From assembly GCA_010093685.1 (NCBI GenBank), contig MU006254.1, positions 81,214 through 145,213 on the forward strand: 64,000 nt of DNA, read 5' to 3'. Made by a program: the position numbers and the translations under genes. Each line of letters opens with the position of its first letter. Position 1 is the stretch's first letter. Source of the DNA: Ophiobolus disseminans (taxonomy: Eukaryota > Ascomycota > Dothideomycetes > Pleosporales > Phaeosphaeriaceae). This document shows, one piece after another, positions 43,672 through 53,822 of this stretch. Below the pieces are notes generated by a model, which saw only the letters and a list, made by a program, of their open reading frames with translations, had not been told where the DNA came from and made no database searches.

Positions 43672-45528
43672 TCACTGTAGCCTGAAAATATCGCACACGT
43701 CTTTACCTTCTAAAATATCAGCAATAGCTTCACCATCCATGATTCCATGCACATAGCTAATAGTCCAGTTAATAATCGAAATAGTACGCAGTAATGTAGC
43801 GGCTCACCATTCACCCACCATTGTATAGGAATCTTGACTTTGGTTATCAATACGCCTCAGTGTGTAGGGTACTTCTCCGCCTAGCAATACGCAGATCAGG
43901 TCCCCTTCGGAAGCGGTCGGTGGCAGTAAGCAGAAGTGACCCTTCCTGGTTATACTAAATTTTCGTCCATTCAAGCAAAGTTGTCGATTCTCCATAGCTT
44001 GCACCAACTCTTGCTCCTCCTTCCCGTGCTTGGGTGGGATGTACTGTATTTTTAACGGGAGTCGCTGTGCTGGGTTCCATCCAGCATTTTCCTTGAAATG
44101 AAGCCCTTCGATCTGTCGGTCGGTCAAAATTGTTCTCCAAAAGGCATCCTCTCTAGCAATACGCGAATTGTAGGTTTCAAATTGAGTATTCGTTGCCATT
44201 TTCTTCCAATGGGAAAGGATCGGTCTGGTCGCGCGGCCAGCAAGAATGATATCATCCGAAAAGGGGTAGGTACGTCCGCATTGGCTGACCACATCAAACA
44301 AACGGCCTCGGAGAATCAGCGTACAAGGGTCATCTCCAAACTCGATAGGAAACAGCAACCTTGACCGGTCTGGTCCAGCTGTCAAGAATGCTCGCTGCAA
44401 CTCTCCTCGATCTTGGTTAGGCAGAAAAGAGGAGATTGGTATTATAGATCTCGGACCAAAATCGGGAACCCAAGATGGAAGGCATAGCTTCTTAGGCTCG
44501 TAGCACTCTCCAGTCATCCAACGAAACCAGTCTAGACCTCCGTCTTTTAACAGACACGAAGAAAAGAATGACACGTATGTATCCTCGGATGATTTACCGT
44601 AATCGACCTGAACACCGTGGTGACTAAGAAGACCTAAAAGGCCGTAGATCTTGTCTCTAGGATCAGATACCAATCGGTATTTGAATGACCATAGCAGATT
44701 TGACAGCTCGAATAATTCAGACGCGGAGGAGATAGTTTGAAGTGACCGACGCAGTCCCGTTAATGCCTCCAGAAAGCCAGAGACGAGCATGCCAAGGGTA
44801 CGGAGCGCAGTTTTTTGAAGTCTGTTAAACCTGTGATGCGGCAGATGTCCAGTGTCCATCCAAGCCGTGGTGAAGAAATGGAAGGTGGACCAAGGAATAT
44901 GACGAGAACCGCACACAACGAGGACATCCAGACCTAGTGCCACTTCTTGGATTATCCACATCCTTTTCCACCAGGGACGGGAGAACAGGTGAATAAGGGA
45001 CATCATTTTCCGAAGAAACTCGTGCCGTTCAAGGTGTGATAGCCAGATGGACTCGGTGTCGACCTTAGCAACCTCAGTCAAGTGTGGAATGAAATCGAGA
45101 GCCATCCCACTGTCAAAAGTCTCTTCACCAAGCCAAGCAATCACACGTTCTGCTCTGGTATATATCTTTCCCATCAGAGGCACTTGAACGCTTTTTTCGT
45201 CTGCACTGTTTTGATCAATGCATATCGCATCAATCCACATGATTCGTGTGCTTTGAAGTTGCCGCAGACGACGCAACGCGTCTCGAAGGTTTGGTCGGAC
45301 GTGAAAGGGTAAACCATCCATTGATATCCGGCATGCATTCTCTTCATTGCCCCACGTATATGATAGTGCTTCATATGACGGTGCCGAGTCTAAATGGTAG
45401 TGCCGCAGCCTGCAATGAATATCGGCGTATAGACTGCGTCCGGGAATGAGCTCTAGCAATCTGAAACCATTGAATTGCAAAGGGCTGTGCTCGAAACCAC
45501 GTCGGCGCCGTTTCTGACTAGGCGACAT
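43672..45528 (-). CDS. HET-domain protein, intact, two exons
   Basis: Exon 1 is 45528-43808 and exon 2 is 43756-43672, 601 aa in total. HET motifs: PSYEALSYTWGNEENAC, RIMWIDAICIDQNSADEKS, IYTRAERVIAWLGEE, FSRPWWKRMWIIQEVALG and DPRDKIYGLLGLLS. A 51-nt intron (43757-43807; GTGAGC...ATTAG) is supported because splicing restores the usual HET C-terminal motif GECYVHGIMDGEA; without it the protein stops at GEW. It is the same general family as the gene at 40547-42223 but only distantly similar, so not a recent tandem copy. It likely acts in incompatibility or a related defence response. Confidence 0.9.
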
Positions 45529-46618
45529 GGTGACACGAGGAACTTATGCATGAGATCGTGAATCCAGATCGGAAGGGCCGCTGGTGAGGGTCGCAGTGGC
45601 ATCCTACTAATTTCTCGTTTAAACACGCTGCCCATTTCACGGACACCGCCACTTTCTTAGTGGGGCCTGTGAAGCGCTAAGGCGGCTACTCTGGCAAGCG
45701 TACGTTGAAGTGGCTGTGCGCCGAGAATAACCGAAGTGCAGGAACCGGAAACTGATACGTCACGGCACGGTGAGTCTCTTCTAAATCACCATTAAGTCTT
45801 CCCCTCCTGTCAGCATTACGAGCTAGCCACTAGCTTGCTTTTCCACGACGGTGGTTATCTACAGCCTCTGCTTATTGCTTATCTGCCCTCATGCTTTGCT
45901 AAGACGTGTGGCCATTCTCTGCGCTATTGGACATGGTACAAGCGCATTACGTGCACAGACAGTGACGGTAATGGCTCATAGCCACGCTGAAAGATACTAA
46001 TTAGTAGTGTACAGCGTCTTAAACACACAAGCACGCTAACGAGACACTTTCAGCCATGTGGCTACTGTCGGAGACCTATGCAGCGTGGCAGCGCTTATCA
46101 GTACTTTCCAATCAAGAGGCTAGCGCTAAGCACTGATTTGTCCTAGTTGTGATTTATATGCTTGTCAGCAAGACTTGTGGCTGCTAAGCACGTCGCTTGG
46201 TAGTTAAGGGAACGAAAATGACACGTCAGCACCTTTTTGCGAGCGTCCCATGAGTCTTCCAGGGTTGCTCCATCACAGATCTAATTACTTAGCTCATTAT
46301 GTGCTCTATACAGGTAACGACTTATGCTAGCTGTCGCTGGGCCCCTCAACACAATGTAAGGGGCGACTATCTTCGATGTGCAGCAGCACGAGCCCGTACG
46401 AACCAACAAATCTGTATACCTCCAAGTAGACAGCTAAGGGACTTGCCATTGTCCCTGGACCCTCAGGATACGAACATCGCCGGAGATTGTCCTACATGCA
46501 ATGCACGGACGCCATCCAATTCCTCAGATTGAGCTCGGTCGGTGCCCCATCTAATCCTCTCGCAGCGCACGCGAGCAAGCTTGCATGCGGAACCATCAAG
46601 CTTTTCGAATTCACTACC
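45529..46618. other. Intergenic, no gene seen
   Basis: Includes the promoter side of the HET gene; no repeat or domain recognised. Confidence 0.45.
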
Positions 46619-46993
46619 TCAAAGCTTAGATTCACCTTCTACGAAAGATACCATTACATACAATTCATGATTCTTCTTGACGTTGTATACCTCATATTCT
46701 ATCGTGTTATTGTCGATGGTTGGATGCGACTTGTAGTTGATGTCCAGGACGATATGCATTTTGGAAGATTCGTTGGGAGCCATTAAATGAGAGAAGGAAT
46801 CGTTTTTGGGATGACCAGGGCCGTATAGTGCAAAAAAACGTTCGTTTATAGCTGTTTCCTCGAGCTCGTGCTGAACGTGAAAACGGAGAACAACACGCTT
46901 TGGATCGAGCATGGACTCCATTTGAATTGTGTGACTTTGAGCTATTGCCATTGCTATTCCAGTAAGAGGTTCGTGTGTAGGTTGTACAGGCAA
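46619..46993 (-). CDS. Hypothetical protein, 124 aa
   Basis: Open from ATG 46993. Reads like a real polypeptide: RVVLRFHVQHELEETAINER, FFALYGPGHPKNDSFSHLMA, MHIVLDINYKSHPTIDNNTI and VMVSFVEGESKL. No signal peptide, membrane segment or known domain is seen. It might be an exon of a longer gene, since sequence just upstream (46994-47060) has no competing feature. Function unknown. Confidence 0.4.
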   Translation of the reverse strand: MPVQPTHEPLTGIAMAIAQSHTIQMESMLDPKRVVLRFHVQHELEETAINERFFALYGPGHPKNDSFSHLMAPNESSKMHIVLDINYKSHPTIDNNTIEYEVYNVKKNHELYVMVSFVEGESKL

Positions 46994-47332
46994 AGCTGAC
47001 TTGGAGACTCGCTGTGCTGAGGACGATGTTAGATTTAGTGATGATGTCGAGGCGTCAACGTGTTGACGCTTGGATCACGCTGCGTTTGAAGCTCTACGAT
47101 TAGGAGCTAGAGGTCGATTGGCCGTTGAAGACTTCCCATGGACGGCGGTGGCAGTCGTCGGTATGCTGTAGGCCGATAGCTGCAAAGAGCTGCTTAAAGA
47201 CGTAGGAGACGAAATCCCGGACCTGAAATGGCCCTGCGTTGATGTTCGAACCGCCCGCATCCAGCCAGGCAATGATGGGCGCTGAGTCAACCAAAGCCAG
47301 CTCCAACGCGGCTTAGCACCCATGACCACCGT
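46994..47332. other. Intergenic flank of inverted repeat arm 2
   Basis: A 68-aa minus-strand frame (47100-47306, PFQVRDFVSYVFKQLFAAIG) is protein-like but unidentified and too short to call. Confidence 0.35.
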
Positions 47333-47985
47333 GCCGCCGCGTTCGCAGCGCGACTGCCTGTCTCCAGCACGACCACAGCACTCCTCACCTGCCTCTCACG
47401 GAGGAAGACCTGCGCGTCCTCGTACTCATCACGACGATTATGGAGAGGACCTGCCCGATGTCTGCACCGCGCAACCCACCACCAACGCCCGCACCCCAAA
47501 ACCGCCTGTCCCGCGTCTGCCCTGGGCCACCAGCACTCACGGCTTGTCGGACGCGACGCGGCTCCGTACATTAATGTCTGCCCCTTTTCTTAGATTGAGG
47601 TTGTGAGCTTATTGCAGAGCACGAAGGCTGCTGATACATCCTGTTTACTCGTCAAAGGTGCTGAGCGATGGCACAATAAGCTTAGATGGAGAGGAGAGAA
47701 CACCAAGTAAGCGCGGAAGCAGTCGAGGCATTCAAACATAAGCGCTGACTCTCTTGCGGTGAAGCAGCGTCATCATCAAAGCAGCGTCCTCGCCGAGTAC
47801 TAGAGCCATGTATCTTCGTCTCGTCGTCTTGCGCATTCGTACACCAAAAGATACGTCCCATCGCCGCCGCGCCTTCACACGCGCAGAAATCCAGCCTCGA
47901 ACAACTGTGCGCGATTTGAGATCAGAAAATTCGCGGACTGTCGCTGGGGCTTTGACACCACCAGCAGGATTTGGAAAGGGTGCGG
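47333..47985 (+). repeat. Long inverted repeat, arm 2
   Basis: Reverse-complement partner of 36965-37640, about 10 kb away. The two HET genes and the acetyltransferase pseudogene lie between the arms. Confidence 0.75.
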
Positions 47986-49768
47986 AGGGTTCCTTGGAGG
48001 CACTCTTTTCTCGACCTTGCGGTCGCACCTTGCCTGTTGGCCTCAGCTTCTCATCCCGAGCTTTATTGCAGACTTGCGTTCACGCTTAGCTCACGCCGCC
48101 CTACACTCGTCACTGACACGAAAGCTTCGCCAAACTTCTATTGTCACCTCGTCGCTTGTCGCTCGTCGCTCGTCGCTCGTCACTCGTCGCTCGTCGCTCG
48201 TCGCCCGCCGCCCGTCGCCCGTCACCCGTCGCCTATTCTTTGCCGCTCTCCCTTGCCGCCCCAACCGTCTTCGACATTCAATCGCAGTTGGGCATATCCA
48301 CACAAACACCGGAGACCGCCGGCGGCAGCCAAGGAGCGGTCGGTAGAGACATATAGACTAACTCGGCAACGTCTTCCCTTCCAGATTCCGTTTCATGGAG
48401 CCAGCAGTGCTGTTGCTCCATCGCCTATTGCGGCGCTCCTCGGAGCGAACGCGATCATCGACGTCTGGCGTTGGTGTGGTGCTGCGAGACGAGCTTCTCG
48501 AGTGGCTTCGGTCTCTCCCTCTCTGCGCCTGCAGCAACCTATTCTTCTTCCCGATCCCGTGTGCGCCAGATTTGGGCTGTGACTGTGGTGATGGCCGCTC
48601 TTCCGCGTCGCTCGAGCGGCCGGCGTGCACGCTTCTACGCCCGCCAGCTGGTCCTCCAGAGCAGCCCGCTTTCTTCTCGTGTCATTTCGCGCTGCCCAGC
48701 ACGGACATGTTTCAAAGTTTCAGCGCCGCTCGTTCTCCTTCTCCCAGTACTCGACGTGAGGACGAATGTGTTCTGGTGGCGGCGCGCATGGAGGGCAGCT
48801 ACTGGGACCGCAGCGAGGCCTCGAGGATGAGCAGGTTCAGGTAATGAAGTATATCTGCGAGACTAGACATGCGGTTGATGGCGTCGTCCGACATGTCGAC
48901 GAGCGTGGCCGAGCACGGCGGCGGATGCGTATTTGCGGCGGCGGTGACGGCGGTAGCAGACGTGTGCGGTGCCGACGCGCCCTTGAGAGTTGGTCGGGCG
49001 AATATAGGACAGCCATACTCCTGCCGTGCGTGAGGCCCTTGATCTGCGGGTACCTTTGTATAAGCCATGTTTGTTGTGGTTAGTTAAAACTATTCGCTTC
49101 ACAACTCGGCGCGCGCTCGAACCAGCAGCCAGCACCACCGCGCCTACCGCCGACGCTCTCGTCTCTCGAACCGCCACCAAACCCTCCCACCGCACTCCTA
49201 CCGTACCAAGCCGACCGCCCGTCGAAGAAGTCACAGCAAGCGCCGATACCGAGCTTCGGGCGGTACACACCCCTCAGCGAGCGAGAGCGTGCACTAACAC
49301 TGTGGCCGGCGGAGAATCGTAGCTGAACCTCGACCCTTTCGCACGAGATCTCAGGGTCGTTTTGAAGACGAGCAAGCACCTCGCTGAACCATTCTCGTCG
49401 CCTACCGACTACCAAACAGAAGCAAACACCGAAGTCCACACAGGAGGCCGGTGGGGAGAATCAAGTTTGATCACTACCTCGTGGGAAAAAGGACGGTCAT
49501 CGATAGCGTGACACTATCTCGTCAGTTGCGTGAGAGCTTATTTGATGACTCATCATCATCATCATCATCGGCGAGTGTGGAATTCCACCGTTTGAATCAG
49601 GAGTCCTGCCGAAAGCTACCAGGAAGATTCTCACGATCAGCACGAAGCCCGCCTGTCCATTGACTAAGCATCACAAACGAGGGAGTGAGTTTACCTTCCG
49701 TCTGGATGGTTTACTTATAATATCTTATCTATTACTTATCTTAATTACGTTTCTCTACTACACGCCTG
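47986..49768. other. GC-rich region; no gene supported
   Basis: Minus-strand frames at 48799-49068 (SDDAINRMSSLADILHYLNL) and 48358-48630 (Ser/Arg-rich) look slightly protein-like and could be pieces of one gene, but they cannot be joined convincingly. A heptamer repeat sits at 48145-48233 and a short (CAT)n run near 49545-49570. Confidence 0.35.
48145..48233. repeat. Heptamer tandem repeat (CGCTCGT-like)
   Basis: About a dozen 7-bp units, first CGCTCGT then shifting to CGCCCGT/CACCCGT variants. Confidence 0.85.
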
Positions 49769-50058
49769 CCTTAACGCCTGCAATATTACCTTGCTCTTAC
49801 GCCTGCAGCGTTACCTCGCCCTTACAGCAGTAACTATCTTAGCAGCAGCAACGTTACGTCGTTCTTACGCCCGCAGCGTTACCTCGCCCTCACAGCAGCG
49901 ACTGCCTCAACAGCAGCAACATACCTCGCCCTTATAGCAGCGACTGCTTCAGCAGCAGCAACGTCACCTCGCCCTCACGCCCGCAGCGTCACCTCGCCCT
50001 CACGCCCGCAGCGTCACCTCGCCCTCTCAGCAGCGACTGCCTCAGCAGCAGCAGCGCT
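49769..50058. repeat. Minisatellite of two mixed unit types
   Basis: Units of the form ACGCCCGCAGCGTCACCTCG alternate with units of the form AGCAGCGACTGCCTCAGCAG. Copies toward 50058 are more alike than those near 49769, consistent with ongoing turnover at that side. Confidence 0.8.
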
Positions 50059-50099
50059 CTCTCCTCCCTCCTCGCGCGAGACGATCCTCTAGAGCCTCC

Positions 50100-51107
50100 T
50101 AGCCGCCTGCTTCTGCCTGCTGTGCCAAGGGAAGAGGCAAGCGATGCCTACGAGCGCCCGTAGCAGAGGCTTCTTCTGGTGCCACCGCTGCTGCGGTTCC
50201 TCCTCTTCCTCCTCTTCCGCCACGTCCGCCTTGTCCGCCTCGTCCGCCTTGTCCACCTCGTCCACCTCTTCTGCAGCAACCAGCCAGACGCAGTAGCAGA
50301 GCAGTCGCGCTCATGGCCTGGCTGCACGCTGCTGGTTACTCTTGTTCTGCATCTGGCCTAGCGGCCTCACATCTGGCTCGTTTGGCTTCGCGCTCCGCAG
50401 CCAGCGCAGCGTCTCTATCGATAGCGTGCCGAGCCCACGTACGGCCTGCTCTACTGCTTCCTCCACCGCCAGCACGACCTGTCTCAGCGCTGGCTCGTCG
50501 TCGCTAGGCGGTCAAATGGCGTATGCGAGCAGCTTCCAGTCTTAGTAGGCCTGCAGGTGCTCGTCCTATCGCGTCCGCTTGAACCAGCCGGTACGGTCCT
50601 TGGCTGAAGCCTTCTCTGGCATGTGATCAATCGCCTCGCTGTCCTCGTGCTTGAGGGCTTCTAGGGTGGAGGAGAGGAGAGCAAGCCTCTGCTGGTAGCC
50701 GCCCTGCGGCTCCAACCCATGCTGCTCGTCGCCCTGCTGCTGCTTGCTCTGCTGCTTACGCTGCTGCTGGCCCTGCTGCTCCTCTTACTCTTCCTCCTGC
50801 ACGATGAAGTAGCGGACGTAGCGGCGCTCGCGGAAGAAGGTCTGCAACTTTACAGGCTGCAGGTTGCGCTGCTGCTGCTGCTGCTGCCACTCGTACAGCA
50901 GCCAAGGAACGCGTCCTGCGCCGGCCCGAGCGCGTCAATGGGATCACTATGGGCTGCAGGCTGGCCAACCTCGCCTGGCGAGAGCAGAGGCAGGTCTTCG
51001 TACAAGACGAGCAGCTCTTGTTGCTGCAGCGCAGGCATGGGGTGTTGCATCTTGAGGTGGTGGTCAAGGCCGTAGACAGCGCAGCGATGCTCGCGGCATA
51101 GGAGCAC
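50100..51107 (-). pseudogene. DUF3505/OrsD-like relic, N-terminal part
   Basis: The minus-strand start MLLCREHRCAVYGLDHHLKM, followed by LLSPGEVGQPAA and DPIDALGPAQDAFLGCC, matches the N-terminal zinc-finger region of DUF3505 (orsellinic-acid-cluster protein D-like) proteins, which occur in repeated fungal genes. Further on, frames interrupted by stops read LLSSTLEALKHEDSEAIDHM, DRTGWFKRTR then TAG then DEHLQAY, and LRQVVLAVEEAVEQAVRGLG. Several stops and frame changes make it dead. The name is by similarity only and does not imply a metabolite cluster here. Confidence 0.65.
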
Positions 51108-51307
51108 GCTGTAGGCTGGATATCGCGTAAAATAGGTAGGCTGCCTTCTCTTTCTCCTCTGCTACCTTGTATGTCGCTTTCTATCGCGTATACGCGTGTG
51201 TGCGCGCTGTTGTGAAGAGCGTGGCTTGCGCGAGGGGATGGCCCCGATAGCGCGGGAATGGTCCCTCGGATTTTTTGGTGAGGCGAGGGTTTGCAGCCAA
51301 TCAGCGA

Positions 51308-52530
51308 TCATTCGGGGATGCGCCCGGGGGCCATTCCCGAGGGTGTTCGTACGGAGAGGACCATGCCGCGGAACTGCGCCATGCTGAAGTGCAGCTCCTT
51401 GTACAGCAGCTCATCGCCAGTCCACTCTACGTGCCCGCGCGACGTGGTGTTGTAATGGATCTTCAGCCCGTACGTCCGCAGATCCAGCATCCACTGCATG
51501 GGGCTGTGGCAGCCTCGCACCATAAACCTGTCCATCATGTGCTGGACGAACTGCAGGCATCCTTTCGGGCGGCGGCGTGGGCTGGGGCCGCTCTCGTACG
51601 TGCTGTCGTCGCCATCTGTGTCTTCGCTATCTTGCGGATCTGCCAGATCCGCACCTGACAGCTCTAGCCCCTGCTGCACTACCATGAACCGCGCTGTCTT
51701 AATCACGGCGGACAATATCGGCGGATACTGCTCGGGCCCCTTCCAGCCCTCCTCTTTGACGCCCAGCACCGCTAATGCGCATACCAGCAGGCTGTCGTAC
51801 TCTTGGCGGGTGATACGGTGGTCCAGCAACGCAATACAAAACTCCAGACACGTTTTCTGGATCCTGGATAACTTCTCTGGCCTGGCGCTCGCGGCGCTCT
51901 GATCGGGTGCTGCCTCTGTCGCCTGATCCGTCTCGTCAACCTCCAGCTCGTCGTCTGCCTCCTCGTCTATCTGCTCGTCCGCCTCGTCCGCCTTGGTTTC
52001 CCTCTCTTCTGCCTCTCCTCCTGCTGCCCTCTCTGCTTCGTGGACCAACGCCTCCTATGCCTCGCGCTGCCGTCGCTTAAACCGGTACCGCGGGCTCTTC
52101 TACGTGTACTGCTTCTGCATACGTGCAAAAAACATGAACACCTGCCGCTATAGCCGCGTGTGCTTGACGATCGCCTCTTTGTCTATATACAGCTGCAGCG
52201 GCTAGTACCGCGTCTGGTGCTTCTCTGTTCAAATTGCCTCTAGCCGCACAAACTCGCCAACGCGCTTAATTGCTCATGTCTAGGTGAACCGCGTGAGCCC
52301 AGCCATGGCCGCCTAGATTGCTGCTTCAACCAGCTTGGCCTCCTCCTCTTTCCTCAGATCGGGCTCGGCTACCGGCTCCTCGATACATGCTATTAACTCC
52401 GCCCACTCTATGTCCACTAGGTACGGCAGCCACTGCGTCTGCTCTACCTACGGGCTCACCTCGTAGCGCTCGCCTGCCTAGATGGTGTTAATTGCTCGCT
52501 TTTCTACTCTCTCCTACATAAACTTTGAAC
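51308..52530 (-). pseudogene. DUF3505-associated large protein, later part, with many stops
   Basis: Between 52530 and 52050 one frame reads AGERYEVSP, VEQTQWLPYLVDIEWAELIA, CIEEPVAEPDLRKEEEAKLV and RQVFMFFARMQKQYT, interrupted by ten stops. From 52048 to 51308 it is open for 246 codons: an acidic linker, then SRIQKTCLEFCIALLDHRIT, PEQYPPILSAVIKTARFMVV and MQWMLDLRTYGLKIHYNTTS. This belongs to the same large fungal repeat-associated protein family as the neighbouring DUF3505 part, where it normally follows the zinc fingers. Here it precedes them, so two partial copies are juxtaposed. No helicase motif is present. Confidence 0.65.
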
Positions 52531-52540
52531 AAAAAATAAA

Positions 52541-52919
52541 TTGAAAAAAAAGCAAAACAGAGAACGCACGCGCTCTCCCGCCTACTGCTTACATAGTATC
52601 TCCAGCACAATAATCTCATAGTTTACTTCTGAGTAGATGCCGCTATACAGTAGTATAACGTTGCTGTTCGGACGATAACTATGTAGCAGTAGACAGGAGC
52701 ATTACACCATTACGTGGACAACCCTGCTCCCTAAAAGTAAATAAACACTTTTTGGGCCCTCAATAAGCGCAAGGCTTGGAAGAAGCTGGATTTGAACCAA
52801 AGACCCCCTAGCACTCGACCCAAAGGTGTAGCGCCGCTTTTGCTGTCAGTCAACTGTACATGTCAAGTTCGAGAATTGCAAATTATATATGCGTATACTG
52901 CAGCAATGGTTGAGACAGG
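52541..52919. other. AT-richer spacer, no gene
   Basis: Contains a stretch near 52787-52840 that resembles the 3' half of a tRNA but does not fold fully (see rejected items). Confidence 0.4.
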
Positions 52920-53102
52920 CGCGTGCAGGCAGGCAGGCGGTGACGTTGCATTGCTAGCAGGCTGGCAGTGACGTTGTAAGCAGGCAGGCAGGCAGTGACG
53001 TTACAAGCAGGCAAGGACGTCGCGAGCAGGCAGGCAGGGACGTCGCGAGCAGGCAGGCAGGCAGCGAGCGCGCAGGCAGGCAGGGACGCTGCGAGCAGAC
53101 AG
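52920..53102. repeat. GCAG-rich minisatellite
   Basis: Alternating (GCAG)n runs and GTGACGTT/GGACGTCGCGA blocks, about nine irregular units. Confidence 0.8.
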
Positions 53103-53142
53103 AAGTTAATTGTAGTGCAAACCATTAACAGTAGGCATAGTA

Positions 53143-53330
53143 TGTTGCGGTCAAGAACAGCGCATATGCAGGAAGAATTGAAGGATTGGACTGAGGTTGT
53201 ATTGAGTGAAGCTACAAACTGTATATATGGGCGAGGGCTGTAAACAGCGCTAGTGCAATTTGGGTAGTCGCATCTCAGCAACGGTGAGGTGCGATTGCAG
53301 GTGAGGCAGGAGACACTCCAAACCGTGACA
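53143..53330 (+). mobile_element. LTR, family B, copy 2
   Basis: 188 bp, TGTTGCGGTC...CCGTGACA, similar along its length to 6490-6684. The flanking five bases do not match (tagta/cccct... as read), so it may be one end of a larger or recombined element. Confidence 0.8.
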
Positions 53331-53371
53331 CCCTTAGAACCCCCTATGCAATGCCAAAGTATCAGAGATAT

Positions 53372-53544
53372 TGTAACCACGTGGCGGATATCACATGACA
53401 TCCTATTGTAGTAAGCGCTACCCTGTGGGCAAGTGCACTTACCACTGAGCCGAGAGCTTCGGTACCAAAACATCAGAGACACACAACAGATAGCAATACA
53501 ATCGTTGATCACAGCCTCTACCCGACACTGCTCACGCAGTTACA
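53372..53544 (+). mobile_element. Solo LTR, copia family A
   Basis: 173 bp, TGTAACCACGTGG...GCAGTTACA, with perfect 5-bp target duplication gatat (53367-53371 and 53545-53549). Same family as the 3' LTR at 4743-4917. Confidence 0.93.
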
Positions 53545-53553
53545 GATATAGCC

Positions 53554-53716
53554 TGTGGGAAGAGAGCAAAGATGAAGAAGAAGGTTGATTGTTCTATAGA
53601 GTAGACAAGCAAGCTTATATACAGGTGTACGCGTAAGCGTAGTACGTGGAAAGACTGGCTGTGAAAGCCGTAGAAGGTACTGGAATGTACGAGGAGGTTG
53701 AGCTGCCAGGTCTGAC
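53554..53716 (+). mobile_element. LTR-like repeat, family D, copy 2
   Basis: TGTGGGAAGAGAGC...GGTCTGACG; reverse-complement partner of 28200-28412 but lacking about 46 internal bases. Flanks tagcc (53549-53553) and tggcc (53717-53721) could be a target duplication with one mismatch. Confidence 0.65.
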
Positions 53717-53822
53717 GTGGCCTGTTATGCAATGTTGTTATTGGATACAAAGTATACATAAGAGCGTACATACAGTGTGTTGTAATAAATTACTAAAGTA
53801 GACTCAACGCATAGAATAGATT

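Noticed and set aside
52787..52845. tRNA-like 3' half (GGTTCAAATCC) on the minus strand
   Set aside because: A T-arm-like sequence is present, but no matching acceptor 5' strand or D arm is found and the anticodon stem does not pair.
52883..53512. A 209-aa minus-strand Cys-rich frame
   Set aside because: It spans two LTRs and a GCAG minisatellite; not a gene.
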